Below, piece after piece: positions 1 through 12,530 of a stretch of 64,000 bases of DNA. A program made the position numbers and the translations under genes. The notes under the pieces are model-generated. The model was not told where the DNA came from and made no database searches. It saw only the letters and a list, made by a program, of their open reading frames with translations. Position 1 is the first letter of the stretch; each line of letters opens with the position of its first letter. The DNA lies in contig CM077167.1 in the NCBI GenBank assembly GCA_039583875.1, positions 146,647,010 through 146,711,009 on the forward strand, read 5' to 3'. The DNA comes from Platanthera guangdongensis. Lineage: Eukaryota > Streptophyta > Magnoliopsida > Asparagales > Orchidaceae.

Positions 1-2812
1 CTGCAGCGCCTCCCATACAATGCTTCAAAAGGTGCCATCTGTAGACTCTCTTGGTAACTGTTATTATATGCAAACTCCATCAATCTCAAGCGTTGATCCC
101 ATGCGCCACCATGATCCAGAATATAACACCTGATCATGTCCTCCACGATCTGATTCACTCTCTCCGTTTGACCATTTGTCTGTGGATGATAAGCGGTAGA
201 ATACCGGAGGTCGGTGCCCAAAGCTCCATGCAAGCTCTGCCAGAAACACGACGTATATCTTGAGTCCCGATCTGACACAATGTTTACAGGCATGCCATGC
301 AGTCTAATGACCTCATCCACATACAACTCTGCAATCTTCTCCATCGAATAGCCAACCTTGAAGGGAACGAAATGGGCACACTTCGTCAACCGGTCCACTA
401 TGACCCAAACAGAATCATGTCCACGAGGGGACCTCAGTAATCCAGTAATGAAGTCCATCGAGATACTCTCCCATTTCCACATGGGAACTTCCAAAGGGGT
501 CAATTTTCCTCCAGGCCTGCCATGATCGGCCTTCACCCGCTTGCACGTGAAGCACTCCGATACAAATTTGGCGATGTCATTCTTCATGCCCGACCACCAC
601 ACGATTTGCTTCAGATCTCTATACATCTTGGTGGAACCCGGGTGGTAAGCCACGCTAGATCCGTGAGCTTCGTTGCAAATCATCACTCGAATATCTCCCA
701 CCGCCGGTATACAGAATCTACCTCTATACAAGAGGGTGTCAAGCTCATCAATAGAGAAATCAGATAATTCTCCTTTCTTGGTCCTAGCTCGCAAGTGCTG
801 CAAATCCGGGTCATCCTTCTGATGCAATCTCGTCAGAGAAATCCAAGAAGGCACCTCGGCTTCCCAGCTAGAGGGCTCGCCACGGCTCGCCACCAAAATA
901 TCCATCAAAAGAAACTCCTCAACCAAGGCTCGAACCGATAAATTAAATATCTGAGCCGTCTTCCTACTCAAAGCATCGGCCACCACATTGGCCTTACCAG
1001 GATGATAGAGGATGTCCACTTCATAATCAGCCACATACTCCAACCACCGGCGCTGGCGCAAATTCAGCTCCTTTTGTGTGAATACATACTTCAGACTTTT
1101 ATGATCTGTATAAATCTTACACACGGCGCCATATAATAAATTCCTCCACAGCTTCAGGGCATAGATCACTGCCGCAAACTCCAAATCATGAGTAGGGTAG
1201 TTCTTCTCATGAACCTTCAATTGCCTAGATCCATAGGCGATCACCTTCCCCTCCTGCATAAAAACACAACCAAGTCCAATGTGTGAAGCATCAACATACA
1301 CCGCATACTCCACTCCCTCAATAGGCAGAATCAGAATTGGGGCAGTGCACAACCTTCTCTTCAACTCTTGGAAAGCCTCCTCACACTTATCACTCCAAAT
1401 GAAGGCGACATTCTTTTGCGTCAGACGCGTCATCAGAGCGGACAGCGTGGAGAAACCTTCCACAAATCTCCTATAGTATCCAGCCAAGCCCAAGAAACTT
1501 CTGATCTCCTTTGGTGTAGAAGGTCTCTTCCAATCCATCACCGCTGAAATCTTGGCTGGATCAACAGAGATTCCATCCTTGCTCACCACATGTCCTAAGA
1601 AGGACACCCGAGATAGCCAAAACTCGCACTTGCTAAGCTTAGCATACAGCTTATGCTCTCTCAGGACAGACAAAACCAACCACAAATGATGGGCATGCTC
1701 CTCATCGCTGCGAGAATAGACGAGGACGTCGTCGACGAAGACGACCACAAAACGATCAAGGAAATCCTTGAACACACGGTTCATCAGATCCATGAACGCA
1801 GAAGGCGCGTTAGTCAAACCGAAGGATAACACGAGGAACTCAAAATGTCCGTGTCGGGATCTAAAAGCTGTCAGAGGAATGTCTGACTCACGAACCCTCA
1901 TCTGGTGGTAGCCTGAACGGAGATCAATCTTCGAGAACCTGATGCACCAACGTAGCTGGTCGAACAAGTCGTCAATCCGCGGCAAAGGATATCTATTCTT
2001 GATAGTCACCTTGTTCAGCCCTCGGTAATCGATACACAACCTCATGGAACCGTCCTTCTTTTTCACAAAGAGAACAGGAGCGGCCCATGGAGAAGTAGTC
2101 GGTCTAATGAAACCACACTCCAGCAGCTCATCCAACTGAACACGTAATTCTTCTAACTCGCGAGGCGCCATGCGATACGGTGCCTTAGCAATGGGCCGGG
2201 TGCCTGGCTCGAGGTCTATAGAAAACTCCACCTCTCTTTCGGGAGGGAGACCGAAAAGCTTATCAGGAAAAACATCAGGAAACTCTCGCACCACCGGGAT
2301 GCCCTCCACGGCTGGCTCAACACGAGAAGCTTCCAATGCACTGATAGAAACCAAGAAACCCTCACAACCAGATGCTAAAGCTCGGTGGGCACGTACCGCG
2401 GATATAATTGGAGATCCCTTTCGAGGAAGACCATAAACACTCAATGGACGACCGTCTCCCAACTTGAAATCTAGCTGCTTCTCCTTGCACTTGATCACGG
2501 CATCAAATTTGGACAACCAATCCATTCCAAGAATCACATCGAAGTCTGCCAAATCCAGCATCTTTAAATATGCGAGAACTTGGACACCACCCAAGGAAAT
2601 GGGGCACTCCCGGATACCCCGATCTGACGTAACCTGTTCTCCAGATGGAAACTTAACAGACAAGGCATCATCCAACCGATCAACAGGCCATCAGTGCCTG
2701 TCAACAAAACTCTGAGCGACAAAAGAGTGAGAAGCTCCTGAATCAAATAGGACACGCGCCCACTTATTTTTCACCTTGAATTCACCTAAGCAAGCATGCA
2801 TCCCCAAACAAC
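1..2812 (-). pseudogene. Element A pol: protease, RT, RNase H, integrase (partial)
   Basis: Read on the minus strand, the frame shows an aspartic protease active site DSGASHSF near 2727-2750, then an in-frame TGA at 2691-2693 that cuts the protease. From 2690 the frame stays open to the window edge. The RT runs roughly 2170-1500, with FVDD in place of the usual YxDD at about 1728-1740. RNase H lies about 1320-960 (VDASHIGLG, then TDHKSL and a C-terminal DALS). Integrase shows its zinc-binding HHCC region (YHPGSTKMY then CFTC, about 690-540) and catalytic Asp (SMDF near 455), Asp (DRDSRY near 270) and Glu (GQTERV near 165). The protein would copy and insert the element. The single stop in the protease and the upstream gag damage make this a pseudogene, though RT to integrase looks well preserved. 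Confidence 0.93.
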
Positions 2813-2852
2813 TAGTAAGCTAAAACAAGAAGGAAGGGAACAAGTTAGGAAG

Positions 2853-3887
2853 AAGGAAACTGACCAGATATCACGTGTGCTGAAGCTTGAGCTTCATCTC
2901 TAGTCAACACATTAAGCTTGCCCTTCCATTTGTCCACGATCCGCGGGGGCGGCGGCAAGGTCTGCAGAGGAACCGCTGAAGTCACGGTTTGAGAGCTTGG
3001 GCAGTCGGCCCTACGATGGCCTCTCTGCCCACATAGAAAACAACACCCAGTTTTCCTGAAACACCGGGCCGCCTCATGACCGGGCTTAGAGCAGAAAGAG
3101 CATACCGGGATAACTTTGGGTGCGTCCTAAATCGCACTAATCCTTGACTGCTCCTGCGTATCGAGCCTCTTGAAACACTTTTCGAACGGATGACCCCGCT
3201 TGCCGCAGAAGCTACAGTGCCCCATACCCCTCTTCCTTGAGTCCGAGTGTGATGCCTTTGAACTCTCTCGATCGTCCAACTTCCACTTACCACTCTTCAC
3301 CTGTTGTCCACGATTCTTTATCTTTTCAATAGACTCGGCCTTCAAAGCGGCCTCCACTGCTTCAGCATAAGTTCCTGACCCATAAGCACTATCCCACTGC
3401 TGGATGTCGCCAGTGAGACCACTCAAAAACCGCTTAACCCTTCCTTCCTCCGAAGCCACCAACCTTTCGCCAGTCCCTTCAATTGATAAGCAGCCACCAT
3501 CACCTTCGAAGCTTCGGAGATGCCTGAATAGAAGAACATCTCCTCCATGCCGATCACCCAATCATCCAAGGCCATGAAGTCTGCCCTACCATCATAGGTA
3601 GGAGGTCCCAAACGCTGGAAGTGGGAAATGAAGTTCATCTCCGGTGGCAATGCCACTGGAGGCGCCAAAGGAGCAGGAACAGCTGGACTCACCACCGGTT
3701 CTTGCGCGACAGGTTGCTGCACCGCAGCAGCAGACACCAGGGACTCAATTTGAGTCTGCATCGCGTCTATCTGCCTAGTCAAAGCCTCATTGCTCTGACG
3801 CAGACTTTCGATCACGGACGCGCTCTGACCACCAGAAGACTCTCCCTCAGGCTGGGGAGTCGATCGCGTTGTTCTCCCACGACGCAT
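2853..3887 (-). pseudogene. Element A gag with three CCHC zinc knuckles, broken
   Basis: The likely start is the ATG at 3885-3887 (MRRGRTTRSTP), because gags of this kind begin with a basic, proline-rich stretch; an in-frame ATG at 4028 lies further upstream. The N-terminal part reads to a Trp-Trp motif (LAKGWW, about 3465), where an apparent internal deletion and frameshift remove the middle of the capsid domain. The second frame carries the gag C-terminus and a zinc knuckle CSFCGKRGHPFEKC (about 3215-3175). After an in-frame TAG at 3128-3130, two further knuckles follow, CSFCSKPGHEAARC and CFLCGQRGHRRADC (about 3105-3005). The frame ends with TAA at about 2853, and protease resumes in another frame, so gag and pol are separated by stop plus frameshift or by a spliced-out segment. 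Gag forms the particle and binds the element RNA. Confidence 0.88.
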
Positions 3888-4594
3888 GTCTACAAGATAG
3901 ATGGACATCAACTCAAAAACCGGCTTAAGGCACTTAAGCCAAGCAGACACGGAAAATATATCCCGGATCATTTTGGAACGGAAAAGAAATTTATCTGCTA
4001 TTGCTGTTACCTTGCTCTGGAATTCCATGAAACAATGTTATGAACTTAACTAGGATGATATGAATGTATGACATGAGTGCGTGAACATGAGTGCATGAAC
4101 ATTTAAATTTCTTTTCAAATCATGTGTGTAAATATGTCATCTGGTATGTCTTTAACTTGGCACGCGTGCTTATGCGATGATATGATTGTATGCAGTGCTA
4201 TGCATTCTAGAAAGAGGCCTTAATGCATGTTATGAGCGGAGTACACATGCAATGTTATGCATCCCATACTACATAACATTACATGTAACGAAAAAAGAAA
4301 ACGTGCTAATGGGCATTCATGTAATGGTGGTTATGCATCCCATACTACATAACCGTCACATGTCACCTCCTATGATGGATCCATATACAACACATATTAT
4401 GCATCCCATACTACATAATATGTCTTGTATACTTCTTATCATGCTATGAGTGTAGTGACTGTGCTTCGGTCAAGACATACCGATGACATATCGGTGTGTG
4501 TAAACAATGAAATGATCGCTTGAGGTTCTGCTTAGGGTAGCAGTCGTTTGGCTCACTCGCCAAACCACCCAACTACCTTTTTCACAGAACCTCC
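3888..4594 (-). other. Element A 5' leader between PBS and gag
   Basis: This AT-rich leader has no reading frame that resembles gag. It contains three spaced copies of a short sequence around GCATCCCATACTACATAA (about 4258-4275, 4335-4352 and 4402-4419), each followed by different sequence. Nothing else is recognised here. Confidence 0.6.
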
Positions 4595-4606
4595 CTCTGA
4601 TACCAA
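4595..4606 (-). promoter_or_regulatory. Primer-binding site of element A (tRNA-iMet type)
   Basis: On the minus strand this reads TTGGTATCAGAG, complementary to the 3' end of plant initiator methionine tRNA. It lies one base inside the LTR end at 4608, the expected place for priming minus-strand DNA synthesis. Confidence 0.93.
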
Positions 4607-5596
4607 CTGTCACAACCCGCATTTTCCCAGCATTTAAAACACTAACAGAGTAGGGGAAACTACGCATTGTGATGCCACATCACGTAGGGGACATCTACTG
4701 ACGTTAAGGAAACTCATCATCTCTCGCAACTTATAGAAATCATTTTTTTAAACTCAATATGATCCATATATAATTTATGCACAATATGCGAAGCCGTGTC
4801 CCTCGGCTAGGTGGATCAACTAGTCCACGGTTTGAAAATATAGTTTTACGCAGTGGAAAAATACTTAATTTATTCATTTGGTGACCTAAATGCTCGTGAA
4901 GACCAAGTGAGGTGCACCATGCAGTATCATACGTCTAGATTTACTGTACATAAAAGTAGATTTATCATGCGCAGAAAGTAATGAGATTAACATTTCAAAT
5001 CATGGTATGCAATGCTCCAACTGCCTTAGCATATCTAAGCAAGGGGGCTCCCAGGCCAAGCCATAACTAATCGTTCCAGAACAAGAGTCCAAAAGCAATC
5101 AAAGAGTAACAGCAGCAAGGTAGCAGAAAGTTTAACAAAGCGGCACCATGGGCGTCAACACCTGACACGAACCCATGGGTCGGCAAGCTCATAGAAAACC
5201 CTACCCCAAGAGGGTCAGAAAACGGCAACTGACGCAGCTTCCCACTAACACCTGCTATAGTCCAGAACCTGAGGCATTCAAAGAAAGAACACCTCAGAAA
5301 CAAGTTACAAGCGACGAAGAAAAACAGGAAAGTAAGCAAACCTCCGCGAGACCGGAGGGAAACATTAGCTGCAAGGGTAAGATTAAACAAAACTAGTCAT
5401 AACTAGCAATAGAAATCAATCGGAAAAGAGCCCGCCAAAAGATGAGTGGAGACGGACAAAATCAAACTCACCACAGACAAATAACATTCATTTCCAGATC
5501 ATTAATCTTATTAAAATTAAAGAGACTGATCAGCTCATCAGAAATCAAAAGAGAAACTGTGCGGGGATAATACCATCACACATCGTCACAGCCCTC

Positions 5597-5724
5597 AGAG
5601 CATCGCACCTGTGGCACCACCAACATCGTGTACGACCTCCAACAGATTTATCATTTTAAAAGAGCATCGCACCGGTGGCACCGCCAACATCGTGTACGAC
5701 CTCCAACAGATTTATCATTTTATG
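5597..5724 (-). repeat. 64-bp tandem duplication inside LTR A
   Basis: Two adjacent copies (5597-5660 and 5661-5724) share the start AGAGCATCGCACC and the end ATTTATCATTTTA. They differ at only a few positions, so the duplication is recent relative to the LTR. Confidence 0.85.
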
Positions 5725-6248
5725 ACTCAATCAAAGGCAAGAGATAAGGCCTACCAGATAATAATTTAGGATTTTAAGAAACAAGATAATGATTTTGTAA
5801 TGAGAAAGGGCTAAACGAACAAAAAAATGAATTTAACATTTGAAAACTCGCTAGAAGCATAAAGGAGAAAAAAAAACGTAGCAAAAAGGAGAAGAGCAAG
5901 ATCACCACTTGCCTCAACCACCCGAAACCGCACTTCGGAAGGCACCACGACGCAGATCGGCCCTAGCGAAGGCGAGAAAAAGAAATCTACAACAATAAGG
6001 TCGAAACAGAAGTTTAGGGCCAAAACCCCTAACGGAGAAATTCCATGAAAGTAGAAATACTCACCACGACCGCGTAGATCTCGGCGAGAGCTTTCCGAAT
6101 CTATGTTCGGCTCGCGATTCCGAGCACCGGAGCTCCGTCGACGGCGGTCGGAAGGCTCCCGAGAAAAAGGAATTCGCTGCACTGCTTCGGCCGAAATGAA
6201 CAGGGGAAAGGAAAAGGGGGCTCGTTTCTTGCTTCGGGAGGAAGAAAA

Positions 6249-6300
6249 CTTATAGTATATATAATAATAATATTATTATTATTATAAGTATTATAATGGG
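6249..6300 (-). promoter_or_regulatory. TATA-like AT run of LTR A
   Basis: An almost pure A/T stretch with TATATATA-like sequence lies directly downstream, on the minus strand, of the AGAGATCTCT array. Position within the LTR fits the core promoter at the U3/R boundary. It is inferred from sequence only. Confidence 0.5.
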
Positions 6301-6329
6301 CTATATCCAAAGAAAGAAAAGGAAGGCTC

Positions 6330-6553
6330 AGAGATCTCTGAGCTCCGCTCGGAGATCTCTGAGCGCAGAGATCTCTGAGCTCCGCTCGGAGATCTCTGAG
6401 CTCCGCTTGGAGATCTCTGAGCGCAGAGATCTCTGAGCGCAGAGATCTCTGAGCTCCGCTCGGAGATCTCTGAGCGCAGAGATCTCTGAGCTCCGCTCGG
6501 AGATCTCTGAGCGCAAAAATCTCTGAGCTCCGCTCGGAGATCTCTGAGCGCAG
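6330..6553 (-). repeat. AGAGATCTCT palindrome array in U3 of LTR A
   Basis: Twelve close copies of a unit containing the 10-bp palindrome AGAGATCTCT, eleven intact and one decayed (near 6520), alternate between two linkers, GAGCGC and GAGCTCCGCTCG. The array stops about 30 bases before a TATA-like AT run at about 6300-6249 in the minus-strand direction, so it sits where a U3 enhancer would be. Confidence 0.9.
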
Positions 6554-7019
6554 AAAAGCTAAAAAGATTAAATTTATTTATAATTTCTATACTATTACGA
6601 AGACCCAAACGCACGTCAAAACGGACGAAATTCGGGTCGCAGGCGAATGTCGACGCTACGAACCCAACGACGAAGTCGGAATCAAAATCCGACGCACCGA
6701 ACTCGAGTTATGGCCTAACGAAGTTACGGTAATTTTTAATTATCCGAATTTCAAACGTGGGCCGAGACTCCAAAAAAAAAGCTCGGATTGCGACGAAACT
6801 CGACGAGCAAGTCAGAAATTATATAACTCAGCTTCCCGATGTAAAAGAAATTTCGGTTCCGACGCATATCCCAAAATCTAGCCGGTCAAACCTAACGGAC
6901 GCCAAAACAAAAAAACACAAACGGCGTCGCACCGTCAACTCACGGACACGTAACGCCCTTCCGCTATTATGACGTCAGCAGACAAAAGAATAATACTAGG
7001 AAAAACCGGGGGCGTTACA

Positions 7020-10000
7020 CCATGTGTCCCTCCTTCCCTCTGCCCAAGCTGTTGGCTGAGCTTCTAAGGATCATTCCAGCAAGGTGGAGGGGATTGGGGA
7101 CACCTGGTGGCCAGGAGGAGATTCCAAAGCCATGGCCGACCACCCCCTTAATTCAAACTTCTCCCACAGCCACTCCCAGCCAAATCTAAGCCCACCATCA
7201 GCTTCAGGAGGTGGAAATGAGTGGAGTTTGACTGCTGGAGCAAGGCTTTTGCTGGAGAAATGGAGAATCGGGCTGGTTCGTCGGAGCAAGCTTCGGCCAT
7301 GGAGCACCGCCACCGCACACGCCGTCAAGCCTGGCTGCAGGTTCGTTTCACCTCACCTCACTCTGTGCTAGCTATCTAGCTCAATTAGGCAATACATCAG
7401 GCTCAACTGAGCCCGATACCATAAGAGCAAGAGTGAAATTTCCCAAGCTTTTCTTCTTGCTCGGGATTGCCGGAGCAGCCACCTCCGGCAGCCTCACCGC
7501 TGGGAAACGCTAGCCACCTCAATGGAGGTGGTGGCAATAATCGCCGGCGGCGGCGCCGGCCCAGGTTGCCGGAATAAGCCAACAAACATGGCCCAGGAAG
7601 ATTTAATCTCAGCCGTTGGATGATGGGGACGATGACCCGATGCCGTCCAAATTAATTCCAGTTCATTTAATTAAAATGATTATTATGAATTGTATTAATT
7701 CTATCACACTTTTACAGTAACTTTTCATGTCAATTTTAGGCCTGTTAGATGCACATTCAGAGGCAGCTCTCAACATGCAAAATGTAGGGCTTGACCTTAC
7801 CTTTCAAATGACACCCTAAACTCATAATTTGGTATAGTATAACTCCCTGTAGGGCCATTCTACCAAGGCTGGTCATAGGCTAGGGCAAATCTTCAAATAA
7901 ATGCCCAAGCCAAACCATAAGTCACAATGACTTCAACTTTTGTCCATGCTTGTGTTATGTGTAAAACTAGTGTTTGACCAAAAATGGAAATTTTTGGTAA
8001 GAATTTTTTTATAGTATTTGATGAAATACTAAAAATTAAATTAAGTGTATTTTTGAGACGTATGACTCCAAATGCCCCCAAATTTGGGTGGGATGTTCAT
8101 TAGGTCAAGATAAATCCGTCATGAAAGTTTCAGGTCATTTTGACCTCTGCATGTTTGGGAAATCCCACATGCATGAGATTGGCATATTCAAATTTAGGGT
8201 GCCAATAGTAAAAATAGAAAAATATGGATTTAGCCCAATTGGGTCATTGTAAGCCCATGAAACTCTGGATAGAGGCTCATAGTAATGGTATATACCTTCC
8301 ATGGGAAATTTTGGATTTTTGGGATCAAAGATCCCATTATTTGGAATTATTGGAAAATGTGTCTAGTTAGGAAATAAATTTGGAAAATAGGGCAAATAAA
8401 TTCATTAAATTATGGATTTTTGACAAAAGCTCTAGTAGGGCAAAGTACACCTCTAGAAAAATTTATGGCACTGTTTAATAATATTTCCTTGGATTTTAAG
8501 TAGATTTTACCATTTTGCCCATTTTGGAAATTAATTAGAAATAAGGGAAATTAGTGTTTTAAAATTATGAAAACTTTTACAGTGGTTTGTTATTGTATTT
8601 TGGTGCCTGATAAATTATTTGAGAATTATTGGATGTTTGTATATGTTAAAAACCCTAAGAATGTCATTTCTGTAATATTGTCTAAATGGATATAAGATAG
8701 GCCAGATCATTGATTAAGATTGGTAAATTCTGCACTTAGCATTATTATATCATCATGAACGCCCACTAATGTTCTCAAAATTTTTGATTGAGTAGTTGAG
8801 GTACTTTATTTGGAAAGTGATTGAATTGGAATTTTAATATTAAATGAGAAATAAATAGACATTTGCATGAAAATATTATGAAATCTCATAGGCAGCAATA
8901 TTTAACCTTATAGAACACCTAGTAAATTCCTTAGGTAGGTTGAACCATTATATGTAGTACTTCATGTTCAATGCGACCAGGTCGCACAATTAAAAGAATT
9001 AATTTAGGCCCCTTAATACCTTGGAAAAAGATAATGAAACCTAGTTCAATCATTATCATACATCATAACAACCATGATAAATATTTAGGGGCATCTGACC
9101 CAAGAGTTTGGATGACACATCATACGGGTCAACTTAGGTCATGGGTGCGCTTAGCAAAATATAGCACATGTCACTGGGACCCACAGGGGATACGATAGAA
9201 GGTTGAGTTGGTAATTACATTAGGAAGACACCTTGATTGGTGTCCAGTAGGTCACTACATACTATCGAGCGATAGAGTGCAAGACCCCAAGGACAGTAGC
9301 TAGAACAGAGTCCGACGGAAGACTGCCGAATTCCTAAATAATAACTTAATTCATTAGGTTCGTTCCATAGTAACAACGAGAGCTGGGTATGGATTATGAG
9401 TAGATATTAATAAAAAAAATATCCTTGTGAAAGGGAGTTTTGGGATTCAACCCATCGTAGCTCCTAGTGCCCTCGAGCTCCCTTCACCGGGCATGCCCTG
9501 GGCAGTCTTGGGATTAACCCTAAACTACTAGGTATAACAAACACTAGACAATAGTAGACTAATAGGCTAAAGCATTGATGTTCATTCTCACCCGTGATGG
9601 GTTGGAGGGATTCAAAATAAATGCACTAGTGTGCAATCTCACCCGTGATGGGTTGGAGGGATTCAGAATAAAGGCACTAATGCGCAATCTCACCCATGAT
9701 GGGTTGGAGGGATTCAGGACGGGTTGGTCCTGTGAGCTGGAGGCTCTGGTTGGAATATCTTGCATGTGCATAAACCTATGGCGGGTTATGCGGTACTGGG
9801 CCAATTGTCACACCGATGGCAGTACGGTGACTCTGGCGAGGTGTGAGGGTTTGAGGGGTCAGTGGGTTATTTTACACTACGGTCTGGAGGACGATCCCCA
9901 AGAACGCACACTCGACCAAAAAGACTGGTGGGTAGCCAGCAAATATTATGCAAGACTCTAGAGTGCACCTTGGACGTGTACAAAAGCATATGGGAGGTCT

Positions 10001-11082
10001 AGGTCCGGTAGTGTGTATACCCGCCTAGGAGTTGAGACGCCCGCTCCACTACTGTTGTAGCCACAACGGTGGTACCAGAGAGTGATGCTAGCTCCAAAAA
10101 GTGGAAACTAAAGGTCTGTGATCACAGAGTCGTGTGTGTGAGTTGCACTTGCATGAACCATAAAACGCATGCATATCATACATTCATAACTAGGTCATAC
10201 GCACCATAGATCCTTATCATATAAATTAGTATGGACTCTTTTATATGATAAGTTATATTTTTGGAAACCTTAACTTATAAGTTTGTATGGGCATTCATAT
10301 AAGTCAAGGTACTTCTATGATGGTAGTTTAGTAGTAGTCATTTTACTTGTTGTCTTTACTCTGCTTACTTTTAGTACTTGTTTACTTACAGCACCTTACT
10401 TGTTTCTGTTCAGTTCTTATTACCTTTCATATACCATATATAAAGAACTACTAGAGTAGAAATTATTGATGTATATACACTTGTAAGTATAGCTCAACTG
10501 CCACATGTATCCTTTGTTATACCCCTTGTTGTCCTCCGCTTCGTCCTCCCGCCCGGTGCCTAGGAGTTGCGGGGGCGAGGTGTGGAGGAAACGGCTTAGT
10601 ATTTTTGACTAATGGTCGGTATGACCAATCATTTTAGGAGCTCGAGGAGATGGAGTACCAGCAGGACAAGGTGGCAGGACGTGATGAGCTGATATCACCA
10701 CTACCTACTACTATTACAGTAGCCCGTCACGAGGTGGGACAAGTTTTCTGATGATAGTATAACTTCCACTTGTTGACATTTGTGAGAGAGAGATTTGATA
10801 TTATGTACAGTGCATAAGCCCTTTTTCTCTTTTGATGTACTCATTCTGGACTCGTGTACTTTCATTTTTATTTGATAGTGCTGTGACATGTGGACTAGCT
10901 GTTATTATAAACTGCTTTTTACTTCTATCTCTCAATTGGCCGAAAAGGTTTTATGATCGTACTAGCCTGCAGGATCGACGTGTTGCGGCGTTGACTAACC
11001 CGTGAGTTAGTGCCACCATAAGGCAGCGGTTATAGGCATAAAATCGGGAGCCTCCTTGGTAAGGGGGAGTGGTCTTAGACAG
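7020..11082. other. Non-coding AT-rich region, probable large LTR remnant
   Basis: No retrotransposon protein or credible host gene is visible in any frame. A GC-rich patch lies at 7450-7580 (CCGCCGGCG-rich), followed by AT-rich sequence to about 9000. The stretch 9200-10800 contains a 51-bp tandem repeat and sequence resembling the long LTRs of plant Ty3/gypsy families. The last bases before LTR remnant E end in CA, but no matching LTR start, PBS or PPT can be shown. Element A may have inserted into this unit. Confidence 0.4.
9587..9717 (+). repeat. 51-bp tandem repeat, three copies
   Basis: Three copies start at 9587, 9638 and 9689, each beginning CTCACCCGTGATGGGTTGG or a near variant. The 51-bp period is divisible by three, and a short plus-strand frame (9575-9961) reads through all copies as a repeated RDGLEGF peptide. 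No known domain follows, so a coding role is unproven. Confidence 0.85.
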
Positions 11083-12494
11083 CTGTCCAATTTATAATAA
11101 CACTACCTCTTTTCTGGGACAGAGGTATTCCTCCCCTGCAGGAATAGTATTTTTATAAGCAGATTTATCACAAGAACGTGCACTCACACACAGTTCAATA
11201 TAACACAAAAGCCGGCCTTAACTGTCGATGCTCCGTGCACTCAGGACACATTTTCGATGTGCCAGTTTCCCGGATTACACCACCATTCAGAGGTTAAAGA
11301 CATAACGGTCAACTTTGAGCATTTATAGTCTCCAAGGACCCCGACCTGAGACTTTAGTCTTGACGGCGTACAACCTAAGACTCTCATTATGCAATCCTAA
11401 TGAATGCCAAGAACTTAGGCACTCGAGTTATACAACCATAATGCAGATACAGTTCAGCCATTACATGTTGCACAAATCATCAATTCAATGTCTAGACTGA
11501 CGCGGGTCGGCTTCCCCTTGTTCGTTCGGCACACTGGACTTTAGGAGCTCGTAGCTCACAAATTAGCCTCACAGTATCCCAGAGACAGGCTTTACAATCA
11601 AAAGGGAGTTATCATCAGCACTCGTCACGATCGCTTGGCGGGACCAACAAAAGTGCTCTTTCTGTGAGCAGACTCAACCCAAAATCTTGCAGCATCCTGC
11701 AGTGCCATAAACACTGGTCTTTTTATAGCACACAACACAAATAGCTCACCAAGAGCTATCATCTTTGGCTATACTCACTGTCGCCCGGTGATATCTAACA
11801 GTTATTCAAACTATGGCATTTTGTGGGTATTTTCCTAGAGTGCAACTCCAGTACTTTCTACTACTTTCAGTTCACAGGTACAACCCCGTAAACTACTTGT
11901 TTATACTCAGAGTCTTCTCCAACACGCAAAATAAACATCAACAATCCAGACAAACCTGTCCAGATTGGCTTCACATATCATGCTTATTCCGTACTACATA
12001 ATTTTGGATATATATGCAAGACTAACGGGGGATTTCACGAATCGATCCAAAGGAATTCCCTTCATAATTCCACCTCTTGGTGGGGATTCCATGCATATGC
12101 CAAAAGAACAAATTCACTTGTCCAAGCAGGAAGATCATTACCCTTGTAGTTTTCTTCGAAGCCATGACCGCTTTTCTATCTGATTGGAAAGGAGCACCAC
12201 GCTTTCCTCTTCACAGACCAAGCCTCAGATCTTTGCTTCCGACTACTGGATCTCCTTCACCAAGTTTTTCAAGCTCAGCTCCAGCCATTAGCTCCAACCC
12301 TTAGATCTTTCTCTCAAGAACTTAGATGAAAGAAGGAGAGAGAGTGAGAAGAAGAGAATGAATTCTCATTCCTCTACTCCTCTGCATAAGTGGCCATAAC
12401 ATTAATCCTAGCGACATGATCATTTCATCAAAAGGGAGCAAAGGCCATAATTTCGGTTGAATAGTCAACATTAATGATATCTCTTGGTGATATC
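11083..12494 (-). repeat. LTR remnant E (B/C/D Ty3 family), truncated both ends
   Basis: This segment aligns by eye with the interior of LTRs C, D and F: shared landmarks are the CTGCAGG stretch near 11140, GTGCACTCAGGACACATT near 11235, and the CCAGATTGGCTTCACA region near 11960. It lacks both terminal TGTAAC/GTTACA ends; the left edge at about 11083 joins unrelated DNA and the right edge abuts LTR B. It carries no coding sequence. Confidence 0.7.
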
Positions 12495-12530
12495 CTATAA
12501 CACCCCAAATGGAGTGGTGGTCATTGGGGG

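Larger units (their letters stand above)
1..7019 (-). mobile_element. Element A: Ty3/gypsy LTR retrotransposon (5' LTR to integrase)
   Basis: In minus-strand order this element has a 5' LTR (7019 down to 4608), a tRNA-iMet-type primer-binding site, gag, protease, reverse transcriptase, RNase H and integrase, and then runs off the window. The order PR-RT-RH-INT is diagnostic of Ty3/gypsy. The LTR begins TGTAACGCCCC on the minus strand, common in large-LTR chromovirus-like plant families such as Tekay/Del; the chromodomain that would prove this would lie off the left edge. The coding region has a gag deletion with frameshift and at least two internal stops, so the copy is defective. Confidence 0.93.
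4608..7019 (-). repeat. 5' LTR of element A (about 2.4 kb)
   Basis: The repeat is bounded by TG...CA: it begins TGTCACAACC at 4608 and ends GGGGGCGTTACA at 7019 on the plus strand. The PBS next to 4608 sets orientation, so transcription runs on the minus strand. The U3 part contains a palindromic motif array (6330-6553), followed in the direction of transcription by an AT-rich TATA-like stretch at about 6300-6249. The mate LTR lies outside the window, so target duplication cannot be checked; bases after 7019 are CCATG. Confidence 0.9.

Noticed and set aside
7084..7371. Possible host gene exon (95-codon plus-strand ORF next to a GC-rich patch)
   Set aside because: No recognisable domain, no supported splice structure, and an overlapping minus-strand ORF of the same length; the surroundings look like an LTR.
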